From assembly GCF_013344685.1 (NCBI RefSeq), contig NZ_CP050137.1, positions 3,341,001-3,405,000 of the forward strand: DNA of 64,000 nt, in the 5' to 3' direction. The stretch is from Sphingomonas sp. CL5.1. GTDB lineage: Bacteria; Pseudomonadota; Alphaproteobacteria; Sphingomonadales; Sphingomonadaceae. The translations under genes were made by a program, and so were the position numbers. Below the pieces are notes generated by a model. The model was not told the origin of the DNA. It made no database searches and worked only from the letters and a program-made list of their open reading frames with translations. Below are positions 18,365-29,472 of this stretch, in pieces. Every line of letters begins with the position of its first letter. The stretch's first letter is position 1.

Positions 18365-18733
18365 GTGAGGCTGGAGCGGACTCGCGATCCCGCCGGGCCG
18401 ATCGTCAAGGGGATCGGCCCGGCTGGGTTCCGTACCGATGACGGCACCTTCCCCGCGCTGCTGATGACGGTGGATTCGGTCGCGACCTGGTCCCCGCCGC
18501 TACTCGCCGATCTGGTGCCCGACGACCTCGCGCCGCTGGTCGCCGCCGCGCCGGAATTCATCCTGCTCGGCACCGGCAACGACCTCTCTCGCCCGCCGCG
18601 CGCGCTGGTCGCATGGCTGGAGGAACGCGGCATCGGCATCGAGCCGATGGACAGCCGCGCCGCTGCTCGTGCCTGGGGCGTATTGCGCAACGAGGGGCGG
18701 CAGATCGCCGCCGCGCTCTACCCCCTCGCCTGA
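18365..18733 (+). CDS. Mth938-like domain protein (NDUFAF3/DUF498 family)
   Basis: A 122-aa protein of the Mth938 domain family, recognised by the pattern APEFILLGTGNDLSRPP and GIGIEPMDSRAAARAWGVLRNEGRQIAAALYPL. The mitochondrial homologue NDUFAF3 is a respiratory complex I assembly factor whose bacterial relatives are known to neighbour secDF; complex I assembly is therefore a reasonable but unproven role. The start is GTG 18365 after a G-rich site. Its last 16 bases overlap the 3' end of the convergent glycosyltransferase gene. Confidence 0.87.
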   Translation: MRLERTRDPAGPIVKGIGPAGFRTDDGTFPALLMTVDSVATWSPPLLADLVPDDLAPLVAAAPEFILLGTGNDLSRPPRALVAWLEERGIGIEPMDSRAAARAWGVLRNEGRQIAAALYPLA

Positions 18734-19887
18734 CGCGCCGTGACCAGCCCGGCGAGGTGCTCATGCAATGCTGCCGTATTCGCTTCCCATGTGAAGCCCA
18801 GCGCGTGTGCCCGCACCGCCTCCACCGAGGGCGGCGCCGCGAGCAATTCCCCAATCGCCGCCGCAAATGCGCCGGCCTCGCGCGGCACCACGCGTCCAGC
18901 TTCCGGCGCGGTAACCACCTCCTCCGCCCCGCCCGCTGGCGTGATGACGATCGGCGTCCCGCAGGCAAGTGCTTCGACCCAGGCATTCGCCAAGCCCTCG
19001 GAGGATGACGCGAGTGCCATCACATCCGCCGCCGCGATCAGCGCGGGCAGCGCGTCATGCGGCACCGATCCGAGCAAGCGCACCCGTTCGCCCAACCCCA
19101 GGCGCGCGATTCGCGCCTCCAGTGCCTGTCGCGCTTCTCCCTCGCCCGCGATCAGCAATGTCACGCCGTCGAGCCGCGCCACAGCGTCGATCACAACGTC
19201 ATGCCCCTTACGCGCGATCAGCGCCCCGACCGATACGACCAGCGGCCCGCTCACCCCAAGCGCGGTCTTCGCCGCCGTTCGATCGAGCGGCACGAAACGG
19301 GCAAGATCGACCCCCGTATGATGCACCCGTATCTTCTCCGACGGGATGCCGATCGCCTTCATGTCCTCCCGCATTGCGCGGGAAACCGCGAGGAGACCGT
19401 CGGCGGCTTTCCCCGCCTCGACCACCTGCGCGGCGGTGGCGCGGGCGCGGCCCCAGTGATGGATGTCCGCCCCTCGCGCCTTGATCGACACGGGCAGATC
19501 GAGTTTCAACCCAAGCCCCACGGCTACCGGCCCGTCCGGGAAGAAGAATGACGCATCGATCACATCGAACGTCCGCCCCGCGATCGCGCGCCAGACGGCA
19601 CGCCGCATCGCCGCGACATGATATCGCCCCCCGGTGCCCGGCAATACGGCGAAGCGCGGACGCAGCACCTCCACGCCTTTCCACACCTCCTGTTCTGGCA
19701 GGTCGGTGAAGGCGCGGTAATGTCTGTGCCGCGACAGCGGCCAAGGTGGCACGCCCAGCGGCGCGACAACCGTCAGTGCCACGTCGGGATGCGCCGCGAG
19801 GCCCAGCGTCTGCCGCTCCACGAACACTCCGAAATTGGGACGCGAGGCATCGGGGAACAGCGAGGAAAGGGTCAGCACGCGCAGCAT
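18718..19887 (-). CDS. GT4-family glycosyltransferase
   Basis: A 389-aa GT-B glycosyltransferase. The N-terminal acceptor domain begins MLRVLTLSSLFPDASRPNFGVFVERQ; the C-terminal donor domain has VVSVGALIARKGHD and the EX7E motif (SSSEGLANAWVEALACGTP). It probably transfers a nucleotide-activated sugar to a lipid-linked or polysaccharide acceptor; the substrate is not evident. The start at 19887 is chosen because the upstream in-frame part to 20190 is antisense-like sequence over the next gene. It lies 35 bases after the small NAD(P)-binding protein gene on the same strand. Confidence 0.92.
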   Translation of the reverse strand: MLRVLTLSSLFPDASRPNFGVFVERQTLGLAAHPDVALTVVAPLGVPPWPLSRHRHYRAFTDLPEQEVWKGVEVLRPRFAVLPGTGGRYHVAAMRRAVWRAIAGRTFDVIDASFFFPDGPVAVGLGLKLDLPVSIKARGADIHHWGRARATAAQVVEAGKAADGLLAVSRAMREDMKAIGIPSEKIRVHHTGVDLARFVPLDRTAAKTALGVSGPLVVSVGALIARKGHDVVIDAVARLDGVTLLIAGEGEARQALEARIARLGLGERVRLLGSVPHDALPALIAAADVMALASSSEGLANAWVEALACGTPIVITPAGGAEEVVTAPEAGRVVPREAGAFAAAIGELLAAPPSVEAVRAHALGFTWEANTAALHEHLAGLVTARQARG

Positions 19888-19922
19888 CGCGCCGGATTTA
19901 GCATGAGCCGCGTTAAGATGCC

Positions 19923-20414
19923 CTAAGCCGGGAGCAATTCCCCGACGATGCGAGAGCGGCCGTCCTCCAGCGCACCGATCGCCGCCGTGCATATCTCCCC
20001 ATGCGCGAGCCAACGGCGCCCATTCGCACTCGCCTTGCTGCCAAGCCTGACGAAGGAAGCGTTTCCGACGCCACGCGGCAGGATCGGGCGGTTGTCCATG
20101 CCGCCAAGCACGATCACCGACCGCGCGCCCGGAACAAGCGGCAGCAGCCAGTCGAGAATGGGTTGCGGCCGATGGAGCCACAACAGGCATACGTCGATCG
20201 CCTCGACCTGGGCGATCGCATCCGTGATGCGACCGCGAAAAGCCGGATCGGACCAGTCGGCATCCAGAGAAGTGATCGTGCCATTGGCTTCAAAGCGCGA
20301 GGCATTCCGCGCTACCAGCATCATATGGCCCGACCGATCGGCCAACCATCGCGTCGCGGCCGCCAACATGCCCGTGCCGCCGATCACCAGAGCAGCACCA
20401 AACGGAGCGGGCAT
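19923..20414 (-). CDS. Small Rossmann-fold NAD(P)-binding protein (truncated SDR-like)
   Basis: A 163-aa protein starting MPAPFGAALVIGGTGMLAAATRWLAD, a classical dinucleotide-binding GGTGxL motif, followed by LVARN and an Asp after the beta strands (SLDADWSD). It is shorter than a usual short-chain dehydrogenase (about 250 aa) and no YxxxK catalytic pair is visible, so redox activity is doubtful. It lies 4 bases downstream of the polyprenyl synthase gene and is probably co-transcribed with it. Function unknown. Confidence 0.75.
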   Translation of the reverse strand: MPAPFGAALVIGGTGMLAAATRWLADRSGHMMLVARNASRFEANGTITSLDADWSDPAFRGRITDAIAQVEAIDVCLLWLHRPQPILDWLLPLVPGARSVIVLGGMDNRPILPRGVGNASFVRLGSKASANGRRWLAHGEICTAAIGALEDGRSRIVGELLPA

Positions 20415-20418
20415 GCGC

Positions 20419-21429
20419 TCAATAAGCCCGCGCCACCGCGAACTCGACCGCCTCGACCATCGCCTCCTTGGCCTTGCTCGCAGCGAACGGGCCGAGCGCG
20501 TCGATCGCGCGCTGGCCGTAGTGGCGCGCGCGCGCCAGCGTATCGTCCACCGCCCGCGTGGCGCGAACCAGTTCGACCGCGTGGGAAAAGTCCGCGTCGC
20601 TGTCGCGGCGCCCTTCCACCGCGTCCTTCCAGAATTTCCGGTCCGCCTCATCGCCGCGCGCATAGGCGAGGATCACCGGCAGCGTCATCTTGCCCTCGCG
20701 GAAATCGTCGCCCGCGTCCTTCCCCATGATTCCCGCGTCCGACACATAATCAATCGCGTCGTCGACAAGCTGAAAGGCGATACCGAGATTGCGACCGTAA
20801 GCGTCGAGCGCGGCTTCCTCCGCCTCCGGACGCTCCGCCACCACGGCGGCGATGCGGCAGGCGGCGGCGAACAGCGCCGCCGTCTTGGCGTTGATGATCT
20901 CCAGATAGCGATCCTCGCCCAGGTCAATCCGCCGCGCGGCGGTGAGCTGGTTGACCTCGCCCTCCGCGATCACCGCGCTGGCATTGGAGAGGATCTTCAG
21001 CACCTTGAGGCTGCCGTCCTCGACCATCAGTTCGAAGCTGCGGCTGAACAGGAAATCGCCGACCAGCACGCTCGCCGGATTACCCCAGATCAGGTTGGCG
21101 GTGCGCTTGCCGCGCCGCAGGTCCGATCCGTCGACCACGTCGTCGTGCAGCAGCGTCGCGGTGTGGATGAACTCCACCGCCGCCGCAAGCCGGTGATGCC
21201 GCGCGCCCATATAGCCGAGCAGCCGCGCGCTCGCGAGCGTCAGCATCGGCCGCATCCGCTTGCCGCCGCCGGCGATAAGATGACCGGCAAGCTCCGGGAT
21301 CAGCGGAATCTGCGACTGCATCCGGTCGAGGATCGCCGCGTTGACAAGGTTCATGTCCCCCGCGACCAGCTCGATCATCGGTTCGAGGGAGGGGGCCCGA
21401 TCGGCCAGACGGTGGATGGTGGCGCTCAT
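20419..21429 (-). CDS. ispB: Polyprenyl (octaprenyl-type) diphosphate synthase
   Basis: A 336-aa trans-isoprenyl diphosphate synthase making the ubiquinone side-chain precursor from FPP and IPP. Both Asp-rich motifs are intact: LLHDDVVDGSDLRRGK (FARM) and FQLVDDAIDYV (SARM); GGGKRMRP binds IPP. The product chain length (C50 is usual in sphingomonads) cannot be read from the motifs. The start MSATIHRLADRAPSLEP at 21429 fits the family; longer readings enter the divergent chorismate mutase promoter. Confidence 0.95.
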   Translation of the reverse strand: MSATIHRLADRAPSLEPMIELVAGDMNLVNAAILDRMQSQIPLIPELAGHLIAGGGKRMRPMLTLASARLLGYMGARHHRLAAAVEFIHTATLLHDDVVDGSDLRRGKRTANLIWGNPASVLVGDFLFSRSFELMVEDGSLKVLKILSNASAVIAEGEVNQLTAARRIDLGEDRYLEIINAKTAALFAAACRIAAVVAERPEAEEAALDAYGRNLGIAFQLVDDAIDYVSDAGIMGKDAGDDFREGKMTLPVILAYARGDEADRKFWKDAVEGRRDSDADFSHAVELVRATRAVDDTLARARHYGQRAIDALGPFAASKAKEAMVEAVEFAVARAY

Positions 21430-21536
21430 CTGAAGTGCGGCTCTAGGCGAAGGCGACGAAAACGCAATAAGCCTGATCTTGCGCATGGGCCGGCCGACCC
21501 GCAAAAGGCTCTCGACTGAAGGATTCGGGAGGCGAG

Positions 21537-21815
21537 ATGCCGGACGACGTGCTGAAAGGTTACCGCAAGAGCATCGACAATATCGATGCGGCGCTTGTCT
21601 GCCTGCTCGCCGAACGCTTCAAGATCACGCAGGCGGTCGGGCGGCACAAGGCCACCGCCGGTCTGCCCCCCGCCGATCCCGGCCGGGAGGAAGCGCAGAT
21701 CGCCCGGCTCCGCAGCCTCGCCGAAGAGGCGGAGCTGGACCCGGAATTCAGCGAGAAGTTCCTGCGCTTCATCATCGACGAAGTGATCCGCCACCACGAG
21801 CGGCTGCGGGGATAG
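21537..21815 (+). CDS. Chorismate mutase (AroQ class)
   Basis: A 92-aa all-helical AroQ-fold monofunctional chorismate mutase converting chorismate to prephenate for Phe/Tyr synthesis. Visible are YRKSIDNIDAALVCLLAERFKITQAVGRHKA (with the Arg and Lys that hold the substrate) and the C-terminal LRFIIDEVIRHHERL. GGGAGG lies 4 bases before the ATG. It is divergent from ispB and its stop is 10 bases from the 3' end of the acyl-CoA ligase gene. Confidence 0.93.
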   Translation: MPDDVLKGYRKSIDNIDAALVCLLAERFKITQAVGRHKATAGLPPADPGREEAQIARLRSLAEEAELDPEFSEKFLRFIIDEVIRHHERLRG

Positions 21816-21825
21816 CTCCCGTCCG

Positions 21826-23388
21826 TCACCCCACCGCGCGATCGCGGCCGGCCCAATATTGGGCGCGCAATTCGCGCCGCAGCACTTTGCCCGAGGGGTT
21901 GCGCGGCAGCGCATCGACGAAATCGACGGACTTGGGCGCCTTGTACGCCGCGATCCGCGATCTCGCCCACGCGATCACCGCCTCCACAGTCGTGCCCTCG
22001 CCATCCGGCACGATGAGCGCCTTCACCGCCTCGCCCCATTTGTCGTCGGGCACGCCGAACACTGCGACGTCCGCCACGCCGGGGCAGCCGGCGATCGCAT
22101 TCTCCACCTCGGCCGGATAGACATTCTCCCCACCGGAGACGATCATGTCCTTGATGCGGTCGTGGACGAAGAAATAGCCGTTCTCGTCCATATAGCCCGC
22201 GTCGCCGGTGTGCAGCCAGCCGCCGGCCAGCGCCTCGGCGGTCGCCTCGTCGCGGTTCCAATAGCCTTTCATCACGATGTCGCCGCGGATCACGATCTCG
22301 CCGATCCCGCCCGACGGCAGCGGCTCGCCGTCCGCGCCGATGATCGCCATCTCCACCCCCGGCCACGGCTTGCCGCACGACTTGAGCAGCCCGCCCGCGC
22401 GATGCGCCTCGGGCGAGAGATAGGAGCCGGAGCCTGCGGATTCGGTCATGCCGTAGAACTGGATGAAATCGCACCCGAACACCGCCTGCGCCTTCGCCAG
22501 CGTGTCTTCCGAGATCGGCGACGCGCCATAGGAGATGTTGCGCAATTCCGGGAAGCTCACCCCCGCGATCCGTGGCGACTGGAGCAGCATCTGGATGATC
22601 GCGGGCGCGAGGAAGGCATAGCTCACCTTCTCCTCGACCATCGTCGCGATCGCATCCGCCGGCACGAAATCCTTGACCAGCACGGTGCGGCAGCCCTGCG
22701 CCAGCCCGGAGAAGCCCAGGTTCGTGCCCGCGACATGGAACAGCGGCATGACGATCATCATCGTCCGCCCCGCCTCATAGGCGAAGCCATGGACCTGCTC
22801 GGCCATCTCCATGAAGCGGCGATAATTGCAGTTGGTGAGCACTACGCCCTTCGGCCGCCCGGTGGTGCCGCTGGTGTAGAGCTGGAGCACATCGTCGTCG
22901 AGCTCGGGACGCCCGGCCGGCTCATGCCCCTCGCCGCGCGCCAGCCACGTCCCGAACGGCACGAAACCGGGATGCTCGCCATAGAGCGCGACAAGGTGCG
23001 GGCGGCGTTCCATGCCCGCCACCGCTTCCAGCGCGGCGTCGAAGAAATCCTCGCCGACGAACAGATGCGTGGGCGCGCCGTCGGAGAGGATGAAGGCGAT
23101 CTCCGGCACGGAGAGCCGCCAGTTGACCGGCATCGGGCAGGCGCGCGCGCGGCCCGCCCCGAAGAACAGCGGGAACCAGCGCGAGTGGTTCTTGGTCAGC
23201 ACCGCGATTCGCTGCCCCGGCTTCGCGCCGTCGGCGGTCAGCGCACGGGCCACCGCCGCCGTCTGCGCTTCAAGTTCCGCGAAGGTGATCGCCTGCCCCT
23301 CGAAAAGCAACGCCGTCTCATCGCCGCGTACCTTCGCCTGCGCCGCCGGAATGTCCGACAGGCACTGAATGGCTTCGAGATCGATCAT
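21826..23388 (-). CDS. AMP-forming acyl-CoA synthetase (fatty-acid--CoA ligase family)
   Basis: A 520-aa ANL-superfamily enzyme. Core motifs are LYTSGTTGRPKGVVLT (A3 phosphate loop), QFYGMTESAGSGSY (A5), WLHTGDAGYMDENGYFFVHDRIKDMI (A7/A8) and the C-terminal NPSGKVLRREL with the catalytic Lys. It activates a carboxylic acid to acyl-AMP and then acyl-CoA. The substrate is not clear: fatty acid and aromatic acid are both possible. ATG 23388 follows a GAGAGGA site. The gene is 52 bases after the CPBP gene on the same strand. Confidence 0.93.
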   Translation of the reverse strand: MIDLEAIQCLSDIPAAQAKVRGDETALLFEGQAITFAELEAQTAAVARALTADGAKPGQRIAVLTKNHSRWFPLFFGAGRARACPMPVNWRLSVPEIAFILSDGAPTHLFVGEDFFDAALEAVAGMERRPHLVALYGEHPGFVPFGTWLARGEGHEPAGRPELDDDVLQLYTSGTTGRPKGVVLTNCNYRRFMEMAEQVHGFAYEAGRTMMIVMPLFHVAGTNLGFSGLAQGCRTVLVKDFVPADAIATMVEEKVSYAFLAPAIIQMLLQSPRIAGVSFPELRNISYGASPISEDTLAKAQAVFGCDFIQFYGMTESAGSGSYLSPEAHRAGGLLKSCGKPWPGVEMAIIGADGEPLPSGGIGEIVIRGDIVMKGYWNRDEATAEALAGGWLHTGDAGYMDENGYFFVHDRIKDMIVSGGENVYPAEVENAIAGCPGVADVAVFGVPDDKWGEAVKALIVPDGEGTTVEAVIAWARSRIAAYKAPKSVDFVDALPRNPSGKVLRRELRAQYWAGRDRAVG

Positions 23389-23440
23389 CCTGTTCCTCTC
23401 CCAACGATCGCCGCATTCCTTAGCATACGAACGATTTTTC

Positions 23441-24160
23441 TCAACCCGTGCTTTCGCGCCTCCACGCGCCGGTGATCGCGGGGCGGATCACCAGGCTGTT
23501 CAGGTCCACCACGATGTGCGCCGCGACCGCCAGCCACAAGGCCCCGCTCGCCAGATAGAGCGCGGCGAACACCACGCCCATCGCGCCGGTCGCGATCACC
23601 CCGGCGATGCCTTGATAGCGGTGCGCGGCGGCGAACAGCAGCGCGGACAGGATGAAGCCAGCCAGGGCGCTCCCCGTGGCAAGCGCGGCGAGCAGCGGCA
23701 GCGCGAGCCGGAAGAACAGCTCCTCCGCCACGCCAGCGACCAGCGACAGCACCACGCCCCAGCCGAGATCGCCGCGACCCTGCGGCAGGATCCAGCCAAG
23801 CTCGCCGAACATCGGCCCGCGCCTGCCCCGCCAGCGCCAGTGGATGAAGGCGAAGCCCGCGCCGAGCGCGCTGCCGCCCGCCGCGCCGAGCAGCAAGGTC
23901 CAGCCGTCACCGGGCGCGACCCAGCCGGCGATGCCGAGCATCTCGGCCAGCCGCGCGAAGCTCTCCGGCATCCGCCACAAGGCGCGCCACTCGCCCGCCA
24001 GCGCCAGCGCGAGCAGCGCCGGCGCGGCGAAGCCGCCGAGCTGCCGCACGGTCACCGCGCGATAGGCGCCCGCGCGGCCATGTCCGAAATCGAGCGCCAG
24101 CCTGCGCCGCACATACCAGCTCGCGGCCAGCAGCGCGGCGAGCAGCAGCGCCGCCGTCAT
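23441..24160 (-). CDS. CPBP-family intramembrane metalloprotease
   Basis: A 239-aa polytopic membrane protein with the CPBP (Rce1/Abi-type) motifs in order: motif 1 AEELFFRLALP (EExxxR), motif 2 AAAHRYQG, and the HIVVDLN motif near the C-terminus. Substrates of bacterial CPBP proteins are mostly unknown; no bacteriocin genes are nearby. The start at 24160 is one base past the glpX stop (24162), so it follows glpX in the same operon. Confidence 0.9.
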   Translation of the reverse strand: MTAALLLAALLAASWYVRRRLALDFGHGRAGAYRAVTVRQLGGFAAPALLALALAGEWRALWRMPESFARLAEMLGIAGWVAPGDGWTLLLGAAGGSALGAGFAFIHWRWRGRRGPMFGELGWILPQGRGDLGWGVVLSLVAGVAEELFFRLALPLLAALATGSALAGFILSALLFAAAHRYQGIAGVIATGAMGVVFAALYLASGALWLAVAAHIVVDLNSLVIRPAITGAWRRESTG

Positions 24161-24161
24161 C

Positions 24162-25127
24162 TCACCGCTCGATGCGATGCTCGCCCTTCACCCAGCGCAC
24201 CGTGCCGGACGAGGCGCGCATCACCACGCTCTCGGTCGTCATCTTGTCGCCCCGGCGCTTCACGCCTTCGAGCAGCGAGCCGTCGGTCACGCCGGTCGCC
24301 GCGAAGATGCAGTCGCCCTTGGCGAGATCCTTGAGGTCATATTGGCGGTCGAGGTCGGTGATGCCCCATTTGCGAGCGCGCGCGCGCTCGTCCTCGTTGC
24401 GGAACAGCAGGCGGCCCTTGAACTGGCCCCCGACGCAGCGCAGCGCGGCACAGGCCAGCACACCCTCCGGCGCGCCGCCCGAGCCCATATAGACGTCGAT
24501 CGTCGTGTCGGGATCGGTGGTCGCGATCACGCCGGCGACGTCGCCGTCGCCGATCAGCACGATGCCGCAGCCGATCTGGCGCAGCTCGGCGATCAGCTTC
24601 TCATGACGCGGGCGATCGAGCACGCAGGCCATGATCTCGTTGGGCGACACGCCCTTGGCCGCCGCGATCGCCTGGATATTCTCGGTCGGCGTCTTGTCGA
24701 GGTCTAGGATGCCGGCGGGATAGCCAGGCCCGATCGCCAGCTTGTCCATATAGACGTCCGGCGCGTTGAGCAGCCCGCCCGCCTCCGCGATCGCCAGCAC
24801 GGCAAGGCTGTTGGGGCCGGATTTGGCGCAGATCGTGGTGCCCTCCAGCGGATCGAGCGCGATGTCGATCTTCGGGCCGTTGCCGGTGCCGACCTTCTCG
24901 CCGATGAACAGCATCGGCGCCTCGTCGCGCTCGCCCTCGCCGATCACGACGGTGCCGTCCATGTCGAGGCTGTTGAGCGCCTCGCGCATCGCCTCGACGG
25001 CGGCGGCGTCGGCGGCTTTCTCGTCGCCGCGCCCGACGAGCGTGGACGCGCCGATCGCGGCAGCTTCGGTGACGCGCACCATCTCGAGCACGAGGACGCG
25101 ATCGAGGATATGGCTGGCTGTGGGCAT
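24162..25127 (-). CDS. glpX: Class II fructose-1,6-bisphosphatase
   Basis: A 321-aa metal-dependent phosphatase of gluconeogenesis (fructose-1,6-bisphosphate to fructose-6-phosphate). Metal and substrate motifs are GEGERDEAPMLFIGEKVG and DIALDPLEGTT; IGDGDVAGVI and MGSGGAPEGV are also typical of GlpX. ATG 25127 is preceded by AGGGGAG; a longer reading to 25172 is less likely. It leads the CPBP gene. Confidence 0.96.
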   Translation of the reverse strand: MPTASHILDRVLVLEMVRVTEAAAIGASTLVGRGDEKAADAAAVEAMREALNSLDMDGTVVIGEGERDEAPMLFIGEKVGTGNGPKIDIALDPLEGTTICAKSGPNSLAVLAIAEAGGLLNAPDVYMDKLAIGPGYPAGILDLDKTPTENIQAIAAAKGVSPNEIMACVLDRPRHEKLIAELRQIGCGIVLIGDGDVAGVIATTDPDTTIDVYMGSGGAPEGVLACAALRCVGGQFKGRLLFRNEDERARARKWGITDLDRQYDLKDLAKGDCIFAATGVTDGSLLEGVKRRGDKMTTESVVMRASSGTVRWVKGEHRIER

Positions 25128-25173
25128 TGAACTCCCCTTGCGGATTTTATCGCGCCGATAAGGGCGCGGCATG

Positions 25174-26763
<1,590 letters not shown>

Positions 26764-26861
26764 AAGGCACCGTGCGGGCGGGTGAGACAAAGCGGGCTGC
26801 GTTGTTCATCCTGTCGTTCACGGTGCCGATTCCCTTGTCTGGAGAACGGATTATGGCGACA

Positions 26862-26889
26862 GCGGCGCGCCGGTTCAACCGCGCGCCGC
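26862..26889. repeat. GC-rich inverted repeat in the gap between dapD and the ABC-F gene
   Basis: GCGGCGCGC and GCGCGCCGC flank a loop containing CGGTTCAACC. The hairpin lies 12 bases past the dapD stop on the minus strand and may stop transcription before the ABC-F gene, but there is no T-run. Confidence 0.4.
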
Positions 26890-26900
26890 CGATGCCACGC

Positions 26901-27722
26901 TCAATCGCGCAGCAGCTCGTTGATGCTGGTCTTGGAGCGCGTCTGCGCGTCCACCCGCTTGACGATCACCGCGCAGTAAAGCCCGAGGTTGCCGCCGGTC
27001 GATCCGGGCACCACCACCGAATAAGGCGGCACCTCGCCACGGAACACCTCGCCGGTCGCGCGGTCGATGATCTTGGTGGAGGCGCCGAGATAGACGCCCA
27101 TCGACAGCACCGCGCCCTCACCGACGCGCACGCCCTCCGCCACCTCGGCGCGCGCGCCGATGAACGCGCCGTCACCGATGATGACCGGATCGGCCTGCAA
27201 CGGCTCCAGCACGCCGCCGATGCCCGCGCCGCCGGAAAGGTGGACGTTCTTCCCGATCTGCGCGCAGCTCCCCACGGTCGCCCAGGTATCGACCATCGTG
27301 CCCTCGCCGACATAGGCGCCGATGTTGATGAAGCTCGGCATCAGCACCGCGCCCTTGCCCACGAACGCGCCGCGCCGCGCCACGCTGCCCGGCACCGCGC
27401 GGAAGCCGGCGTCGCGGAACTCGCCCTCGGTCCAGCCGGAGAATTTCGACGACACCTTGTCGAACCAGTGGCCCGCGCCCGGCCCGTTGTCGATCAGCGC
27501 ATTGTCGTTGAGGCGGAACGAGAGCAGCACCGCCTTCTTGAGCCACTGGTTGACGCGCCAGCCGCCGTTGCCGTCCGGCTCCGCCACGCGCGCCGCGCCG
27601 GAATCGAGCAGGGCCAGCGCGCGATCCACCGCGATCCGCACCGCGCCACCGGTGGAAAGGCCGATCTCCGCACGGTTTTCCCATGCGGTGTCGATCGTCT
27701 GTTCAAGCTCGGTGTTGCTCAT
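26901..27722 (-). CDS. dapD: 2,3,4,5-tetrahydropyridine-2,6-dicarboxylate N-succinyltransferase
   Basis: A 273-aa trimeric acyltransferase of the succinylase route to diaminopimelate and lysine. The left-handed beta-helix is visible as hexapeptide repeats in the centre ([32 protein letters not shown] and following), and the C-terminus keeps SVVVPGSTG and [16 protein letters not shown]. Its start overlaps the stop of the HAD phosphatase gene (ATGA, 27719-27722). Confidence 0.97.
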   Translation of the reverse strand: MSNTELEQTIDTAWENRAEIGLSTGGAVRIAVDRALALLDSGAARVAEPDGNGGWRVNQWLKKAVLLSFRLNDNALIDNGPGAGHWFDKVSSKFSGWTEGEFRDAGFRAVPGSVARRGAFVGKGAVLMPSFINIGAYVGEGTMVDTWATVGSCAQIGKNVHLSGGAGIGGVLEPLQADPVIIGDGAFIGARAEVAEGVRVGEGAVLSMGVYLGASTKIIDRATGEVFRGEVPPYSVVVPGSTGGNLGLYCAVIVKRVDAQTRSKTSINELLRD

Positions 27723-28375
27723 AATATCCCTTCAAGCCAGTGCGTCAGGTCATGGGTGGTGTGATCGATGAAGCTGCGATCGGCGTCCGCCCCCTGCTCC
27801 GATCCATTGTCCACCCATACGGTCGTCATGCCGATCGCCTTGGCGGGCGCGAGGTTGCGCGCCATGTCGTCGGCGAACAGCGATTGCGCCGGGTCGATCC
27901 CGAACGCCGCGCACAGCCCGGCATAGGCCGAGGGCGCCGGCTTCGGCATCAGTTCCATCGCATGGATATCGTGGATCGCCTCGAAGCTCGCGCCCAACCC
28001 GAGCCGGTCGAGCACGCGGCGGGCATAAGGCGCATCGCCGTTGGTGAAGACGATCTTGCGCCCCGGCAGCTTCGCGATCGCGGCGGCGAGCGGCACGTTC
28101 TCCTCCAGCACGTCCATCTCGATATCGTGGACGAAATCGAGATAATGGTGCGGATCGACCTCATGTTCCACCATCAGCCCGGCGAGCGTGGTGCCGTGGC
28201 CGAGGAAATAGGCCTTCTGGATGCGTCGCGCCTCGCCGAGATCGATGCCGAGCAGATCGGCGATATAGGCCGCCATCTTCACGTCGATCCGGGCGAACAG
28301 GTCCGCGCTCGCCGGATAGAGCGTATTGTCCAGATCGAAGATCCAGTTGCGGATCGGGGCGAGCATCGGCGGCAT
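27719..28375 (-). CDS. HAD-superfamily hydrolase (pyrimidine 5'-nucleotidase type)
   Basis: A 218-aa HAD phosphatase. Motif I is [11 protein letters not shown] (nucleophile Asp in DxDNT), motif II FTNGDA, motif III the Lys in LMPKP, motif [12 protein letters not shown]. The DNTLYP form and the helical cap match the SSM1/pyrimidine 5'-nucleotidase subfamily, common beside dapD in alphaproteobacteria. Upstream of 28375 the frame continues to 28468, but that part overlaps the divergent monooxygenase promoter and is not conserved-looking. Confidence 0.88.
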   Translation of the reverse strand: MPPMLAPIRNWIFDLDNTLYPASADLFARIDVKMAAYIADLLGIDLGEARRIQKAYFLGHGTTLAGLMVEHEVDPHHYLDFVHDIEMDVLEENVPLAAAIAKLPGRKIVFTNGDAPYARRVLDRLGLGASFEAIHDIHAMELMPKPAPSAYAGLCAAFGIDPAQSLFADDMARNLAPAKAIGMTTVWVDNGSEQGADADRSFIDHTTHDLTHWLEGIL

Positions 28376-28476
28376 CGCGGCGGGCTTTAGGGGCGCGGCA
28401 CAGGGGCGGCAAGCCGAACCTTGCCCGAAGCGAAGGGAGGTTGCGGATCGCAACCCGTCACGCCACATCCCGGCGC

Positions 28477-29468
<992 letters not shown>

Positions 29469-29472
<4 letters not shown>

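Noticed and set aside
19888..20190. N-terminal extension of the GT4 glycosyltransferase
   Set aside because: Overlaps the NAD(P)-binding protein gene in another frame; the family begins at MLRVLTLSSLFPD.
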